Assembly (NCBI GenBank): GCA_944989445.1
Contig: CALYLW010000016.1
Span: 1,693,005 to 1,757,004, forward strand
Reading direction: 5' to 3'
DNA: 64,000 nucleotides
From: Ampullaceana balthica
Taxonomy: Eukaryota; Mollusca; Gastropoda; Lymnaeidae
The notes under the pieces are model-generated. The model saw nothing but the letters and a program-made list of their open reading frames with translations. It did no database searches and was not told the origin of the DNA. The translations under genes were made by a program, and so were the position numbers. Of the stretch, positions 58,127-64,000 are shown piece by piece. The first letter of the stretch is position 1. Each line of letters starts with the position of its first letter.

Positions 58127-58922
58127 GGGCTGCGGAAATGAACGATTAATTTCACGATTAATCGTTAAAAAAATTTAACGATTAAATTATTTTTAACGAT
58201 AAATCGACCTATCACTTACAAATTATTGGAAATCAAAAATTAAAAAAGAAATAATAATAAAAAATAGCGGCCGATAAATAATAACAAATTTTCTTACGAT
58301 TACACGAACATTTTGTTTTTAATTATTGACTGACGGAATATTCAAAATGTTGATAAAGTTCATTGTATCCATTGTGAGAAATCGTTTGCCTACCATGGTT
58401 CTAAAACTTCGCCTACTTATCAAACCAAATGAAAAGCGTATTAAGCTAATGGCAGTAATGTAGTCTTACTCAGAGACCACAAATGACGACATCTCTCCCC
58501 ATGAATTACTGCGTTACAAAATGGAGATGAAATTCCTGTATCCATTAACCCTCTACAATGGTGGAAACTTAATGAACACCGATATCCGTTAATGTCATTC
58601 CTTGCCAAGACCGTTTTGTGCATACCAGTTACCTCAGTTCCTTGTGAATTATTGTTCGGCTCGGCTGGTTATATTGTCAATTTGACCCGCTCATCATTTG
58701 AACCAAATAATGTTAACACACTTGTCTTTTTGCGTAGTTGGTTAAAAGGTGACATATAAAGGAGACATTCCAGTGTTATTTAGATTTTCAACAAGAACGT
58801 TTAATAAGTGTTACTTATGACATCATAAATTTTAATTTTTGGCTTTAATCGAAATTAACGATTAATTAATCATTAATGTTTCAAAAGTTAGCGATTAAAT
58901 TTAAATTAATCGTTAACAGCCC
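58127..58922. mobile_element. TA-flanked MITE, family GGGCTGCGGAAA, copy 2
   Basis: GGGCTGCGGAAATGAACGAT to AATCGTTAACAGCCC with TA on both sides. It lacks the MITE found inside copy 1. Confidence 0.85.
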
Positions 58923-58975
58923 TAGTTTTATAGTAAAACCTGTGAGTAGTGCAACATCTTGCAACCAAGCAAATA

Positions 58976-59036
58976 ATAATACTGCCATAATACTGCCATA
59001 ATACTGCCATAATACTGCCATAGTACTGCCATTTCC
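58976..59036. repeat. 11 bp tandem repeat
   Basis: About five copies of AATACTGCCAT. Confidence 0.85.
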
Positions 59037-59195
59037 AGGTTCCACTACTAAGACTACTAGGGTAAGCGGGTAAAATTGTAGAACAAAGAAGAAATAATAA
59101 CATCATTGGAAATAAAGAAGATAAGCAATCAGAACTTGAAACGTTAAACACGTTTGAATGTTCGTGTAATAAACACGCATCTATTTTTTCCACGT

Positions 59196-59309
<114 letters not shown>

Positions 59310-59360
59310 CGCGCTGTATGAAGGTACATTATTTTAAAAATAATTTTCAAATGACGTGAC

Positions 59361-59544
59361 CAATGTTCCCTCTAAGGTTCGTTGGTCCGCGTGCAAAGTC
59401 ACAAAACTCGTGTGCAAAGTTCGACAGCATCCATATTTTGTGCAATATATTAACAAATTTAATGCGCAGTAATTCCAAACTGCTGTGCGGCGTCTGTCAA
59501 ATATCTGCGCGGCCACGCACCCGCGCAGCTTAAAGGGAACACTG
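59361..59544. mobile_element. hAT MITE CAATGTTCCCT, 184 bp, perfect TSD
   Basis: CAATGTTCCCTCTAAGG to GCTTAAAGGGAACACTG. Perfect 8 bp TSDs GACGTGAC lie at 59353-59360 and 59545-59552. Confidence 0.9.
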
Positions 59545-59552
59545 GACGTGAC

Positions 59553-59879
59553 CAAGAGATTAATATAAAGACTAAGATAAAAGAGATTTATCTTCTAAAT
59601 ATTTCCCAAATATCGACGAATAAATACATGAAATATATTAATAATAATAATAACAAGTTATCATACAAGTCAGACCAGGAAGTAAATTGATGATGATTGT
59701 TAATGGTGGATGGCTAACAGAATCGACCAGAAGGGACATACAAAGATGACTCATCATCACGCTCAAAGGACGTTAATCCTACCTTCAAGAACCGTTTCTT
59801 TTATAACTGCTGACCAGTTTGAAATTAAAAGTGTCATAAAATGAAATTTGTTGTTTTGCATGGCCCTTAACAAATAGAT
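59553..59879. other. intergenic, nothing recognised
   Basis: No supported feature. Confidence 0.35.
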
Positions 59880-60125
59880 GTGCTAACTCTGTAGGTCTGT
59901 AGAGCGAAGATCTGCTGCCTCTGTAGCCCTGAAACACGAAGGTGTGCTAGCTCTATAGCCCTGAAACACGAAGGTGTGCTAGCCCTGTAGCCCTGTAATA
60001 TGGAGGTGTGCTAGATCTGTAGTCCTGTAACACTGAGGTGTGCTAGCTCTGTAGTCCTGTAACACTGAGGTGTGCTAGCTCTGTAGTCCTGTAACACGGA
60101 GGTGTTCTAGTTCTGTAGCCCAGTA
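59880..60125. repeat. minisatellite, about 32 bp unit, 7-8 copies
   Basis: The unit is GGTGTGCTAGCTCTGTAGTC plus CTGTAACACTGA, with substitutions and some shorter units. Confidence 0.85.
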
Positions 60126-60978
60126 ATGCCATTTTTAAGCTCTGTTATTGAATGAATATGGTCATTCAGATTTTTACATTAAAATCCAAAAACCTTGCCA
60201 TTAAATCCTGTATAATGTTAAACATCGCTAGGAAGCTATTGATGTCAACTTTTCGACCTCAAAACTTTTTCTAAAATTTTGGAATGTTTTTAAAACAATC
60301 CCAAATCAGTCAAATGTATTACTACGCCATTCTAAAAAAAACGTGTCTTACATGAAAAAGTTTGAAAACAATATTACTAAACTGTCACTTTATAAGGATT
60401 TAGCAATTTTATGTCGAGGTCTCAAAATATGGATGCCTCATGCAATGGCAACTATTTTGTAGTAACCTATCTCCATTAAAGAGGCCCGAAAGAGGCAGAA
60501 GTTTAATAAAATCATGGCACAGCACGTCACTCGGTTCACCAATCGATCCCGATTCTTTTGGATTTGCTAATGCACAACCAACGATTCCGGTAGTCGACTC
60601 CGCAGTCGCGACTTTCCAATAACGAGATCAAGACAGGGGCGAAAATCGAAGACAATGAAGCGCTGCTAGTATCGCTTCACTACGAGCGTCGCGTCAAATC
60701 CTGGAGATTAAGCGATTGTTCGATACCAGTGGCTCCCGTGTCTCGACTAGTTAAATAGATTCGTACTACAGGAACGTGCCCAAAACTGAAACAAGAACAG
60801 GCACGGGGAGGGGGGAGGGAGGGGGTTGAAAGTTGATGCTGGACGTCATGGGCGTATCAACAGAATAGGGCTTTTTATTTTTGATTGATTGATTGATGTT
60901 TCTATAAAAAGATCACATGCACCTAAAAATTAGATATTCAATTCCTTTATGATTAAGTCAATGTGCAGGTACCACGAC
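60126..60978. other. intergenic, G-run near 60800
   Basis: GGGGAGGGGGGAGGGAGGGG near 60806-60825. A 60-codon frame at 60440-60622 is not supported as a gene. Confidence 0.35.
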
Positions 60979-61164
60979 CAGAGGCGTCACCAGGGTTTGT
61001 GTCACCCAGTGTGGTAGCTCATGGTATCACGACTTATTGCATAGACCTCCTCCGAGTCTGCCGGTGCCTAATAACGGGGACATATATAATTTTACATTTT
61101 GAGTGTCACTCTTTGTGATTGTGCGGTCAACACCCCACATCCCACACCCCTAGTGACGCCTCTG
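60979..61164. mobile_element. MITE, family CAGAGGCGTCACTAGG
   Basis: CAGAGGCGTCACCAGGG to CCCCTAGTGACGCCTCTG, inner GGTAGCTCATGGTATCAC. No exact TSD. Confidence 0.75.
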
Positions 61165-61644
61165 ATCTCATCAGCTGTTTAGAAATATTTGACAGCAAAA
61201 AATCCCTCATCACAAAGTTGTATCACTAGTTTACTGGTTCCCAAAGTATGCATCATTTTTCAGTGCATTTAGATTGTTTATAATTCGATTTTCAATTCAG
61301 ATGGAGAGATTGCAAATTGCGTAAATTTTCCCCACAAGTCTCTGTAAATGGCTACTAAATAGTGCTGCGGGGTTATTAAATATACGTGTAACGATTTTCT
61401 TGACAAAGTGCCTTGTGGCACGAACCTCCATTCTGGCCACCAATGGTAGGAAATACTGCCAGATTTAACACACATAGCGACTATCATTGGCACACATAAG
61501 ATTGAAATAATAGTTATACATACTTTTTAAAAAATAGCATCTGAAAAGGTTGACATATTGGACGCTGAATGAAAGACGCGTCTTAATTTGGCAAAAGACT
61601 TCGAACATCTGCTCTATTAGCAACACAAAATTGTAAATTTATTA
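61165..61644. other. intergenic, nothing recognised
   Basis: No supported feature. Confidence 0.35.
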
Positions 61645-62098
61645 GGGCTGCGGAAAGTAATGATTAATTAATCGATTAGTCGTTAAAAATTTAATCGATT
61701 AAAATTATTTTGATCGATTACAATTATTTTGATCGATTAAAATTTACTTAAAATTTAAGAAAATATTTCGAATATTTTTTACCCTATTTATTAATAATTA
61801 TTTATAATTTTTGAATTACTTTTCCCTCGTATTATTATTTATTTAGACGTGCAATAGTAAACAAAAAGGGTTTTCTTCCTTATTTTTTGCATATCAGAAC
61901 GAATTTGCTGTGTTACGTCACAAAATTTGGAAGCCATGGAATTACCGCAACTTAACCGATTTCGCGAAATAATGAATCGCAACTTTACGGGATCTATATA
62001 TGCGTTATAAAAATATAATTAATTGAAATTAATCGATTAATCGCTGAAATTGTTTTTCCTTATTAATCGAACAACATTTTTTTAAACATTACCAGCCC
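61645..62098. mobile_element. TA-flanked MITE, family GGGCTGCGGAAA, copy 3
   Basis: GGGCTGCGGAAAGTAATG to CATTACCAGCCC with TA on both sides. The interior (GAATTTGCTG, GGAATTACCGC) differs from copies 1-2 and matches copy 4 in reverse. Confidence 0.75.
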
Positions 62099-62402
62099 TA
62101 AAATTTATATTTTAATATTTTATATGTTGTTGGGAATAAACTTTTAAAATGTAATAAAAACTTGAAAATGTAACAGCTTAACGCACACGTACTTTGCGTT
62201 TGGCTTATATATGAGAAATATCTTTTAGCAAGTTTAGTGGAAATAAACATTTACCTAGTCCTTTAGATTTATTATTACATTATATGAGCCTTTGCATCTG
62301 TCTTTGTTTCTGTCCTTATAGTCTTTGATTCGCTTTAAAAAAAACTGGTACTTGGATACGCCTGGATAAATGTCCTTAAGGTAACTATTGACGTACTTAA
62401 AT

Positions 62403-62530
62403 GTGTACATTTCTACTATCGTCCTTAGTACTGAGACCTTTGTTCGTGAACTGTACTGTGTGTACATTTCTACTATCGTCCTTAGTACTGAGAGCTTTGT
62501 TCGTGAACTGTACTGTGTGTACATTTCTAC
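62403..62530. repeat. tandem duplication, 57 bp unit
   Basis: GTGTACATTTCTACTATCGT and then CCTTAGTACTGAGA occur twice, with a partial third. The sequence on either side to 62746 shows nothing. Confidence 0.85.
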
Positions 62531-62746
62531 TCTAAGTTAATGAAATATATTTTAATGTCTAAATTATGATATGTTTTTGAGTATGATTTAGCTTTAATTC
62601 TTATAGTAAATAAGCCGCGTTATTTGCAATAATTTTTTTGCACTCTTTCATCAATAATATCCTATTGAGTATATGGTAGATAAATTCCAATCAGACCAAG
62701 TCTTAGAGAGTTTTAGATACAGAACAAGAAATACCGATATCTATTA

Positions 62747-63932
62747 GGACTGGTACTGACTAAAAAATTAATGTTCGATTAATCTGTAAAAATTAATCGA
62801 TTCATCGATTAATTGAAGATTAATTACATTTTATATAACATATACATTGATCCCGTTAAGTCGCGTTTCATTATTTCGTGAAATCAGTTTGTTCGCGGTA
62901 ATTCCATGGCTCCCAAACTTTATGACCTAACATAGCAAATTCTTTCTGCTATGCAAGAAATAAGGAATAAAAGCATTTTCGTTGACGCATGCACGTCTAA
63001 ATAAATAAAAATAATACGAGGGAAAAGTGTGTAAGTAACAACAAATCATCATATATATATTTACGCTCAATTATGTAGCCTAACGCTAAGGGACATCACT
63101 CTGCTTTTTTAAAAATTGGATAATCATTTTGGTTTCCAGATTAACATTAAACACCCTCCGCCCTCCATACTATTATTAATAATTGAACTATTTCATACGG
63201 ACGTTCGAACAGACTTATATTTTGGTGTAGTAATTTGGTGCGCTGCTTCCTAACATTTCTCGCCGTAAAAAGATATTATATTGCGTCATTGTTTTAGCAC
63301 ATATTTTCATTTTGGAAAAGGGAACGATGTAAAAAGAGGATTTGAGGATTGTTAATCATAAAATACTTTGTGTACATTTCAGGAAGTTTAATATTTCGTA
63401 TTTATCATACAAGGATAATTTTGCTGGGTTTTTTAAAAAGGCGGGCGCCGCAGGCGCCTTAAAAAAAGCGGGCGCCGCAGGCGCCACGGCGCCGCAGCAC
63501 AACCTAGTTTAATATAATGAAAAGCCCAAGTCACTGTCTCCGCAACGCTGAGGGACATAGTACAACAGTCCATAGCAGTTAAAAAAGAAAGGCATCATTT
63601 TTGTTTCGAGATTAACAGAGCGTGTGGTGTTTCTAGCAAAAAATAAAATTTAATGACATCAATTACCCAAACAATTATAAAATACTTTGTGTACATTTCA
63701 GGAAGTTTAATATTTCTTATTTATCAAACAAGGATAAGTTACTTGTACTTTTGAAAAAAGTAGGCGCCGTAGGCGCCCTACAACCCCTAGTATAAAATAA
63801 TTAATAAATTTGGAAAAAAAATATTATAAAAATTTTCTTAAATTCGAATCGAATTTTAATCGATTAAATTAACTTTAATCGATTAAATTTTTAGCGATTA
63901 ATCGATTAATTAATCGTTAATTTCCGCAGCTC
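62747..63932 (-). mobile_element. TA-flanked MITE, copy 4, holding Helitron-like elements
   Basis: On the - strand it starts GAGCTGCGGAAATTAACG. The body matches copy 3, and TA flanks both ends. 63049-63790 is inserted DNA. Confidence 0.7.
63049..63790 (+). mobile_element. two head-to-tail short Helitron-like elements
   Basis: The first runs from TCATATATATATTTACGC (63049, after A) to hairpin GGCGCCGCAGGCGCC and CTAG at 63504-63507, before T. The second follows at once, to hairpin GGCGCCGTAGGCGCC and CTAG at 63787-63790, before T. Bodies match 17038-17346 and 25250-25569. Non-coding. Confidence 0.65.
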
Positions 63933-64000
63933 TAACATCTGTTACTTTACCTATCATAATTGCTCGGTGTTTCAGTGTTTCAAAGCAATAAGTTCTCGAT

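Overview
This is an AT-rich metazoan nuclear window made mostly of repeats. The organism is probably a mollusc, perhaps a gastropod. That is inference from the mix of C2H2 zinc-finger genes, RTE- and jockey/CR1-type LINEs, tRNA-derived SINEs, hAT and Helitron elements, and many minisatellites. I see no bacterial, viral or organellar genes, no real tRNA or rRNA genes and no CRISPR array.

Host genes are few. Three related C2H2 zinc-finger genes lie head to tail on the + strand: the 3' end of one at 1-291, a second at 13505-14407 with one nonsense codon, and a third at 15618-16142 with six intact fingers. Decayed finger fragments lie beside each. On the - strand, 20092-20888 looks like the GC-rich terminal exon of an unrecognised acidic protein with short internal repeats. 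A GC-rich patch at 48120-48480 may be a promoter or first exon.

The rest is layered mobile DNA, and many insertion boundaries can be fixed from target-site duplications (TSDs) or from empty sites elsewhere in the window. At 5617-9250 a LINE is split by a 2.4 kb array of inverted-repeat elements. At 9861-12790 a retroposon holds a MITE, which holds two foldback elements, one of which holds a third. At 21298-25569 a Helitron-like element holds a hAT, which holds a MITE, which holds a MITE. At 28921-32533 a decayed hAT element has an 8 bp TSD. At 33251-42200 a foldback element is split by a 7.96 kb Helitron (33414-41374) with a nearly full-length but broken Rep-helicase gene. At 45500-46455 there is an RTE LINE fragment.

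From 43 to 63 kb the window is dominated by tandem repeats with units of 11, 19, 25, 30, 32, 35, 41, 44 and 54 bp, and by a TA-flanked MITE family built from CGATTAAT-like palindromes.

The most unusual signal is a set of foldback elements with 8 bp TSDs. Their ends are runs of short palindromes in two different sequence versions, and at least three copies carry a tRNA-like segment.
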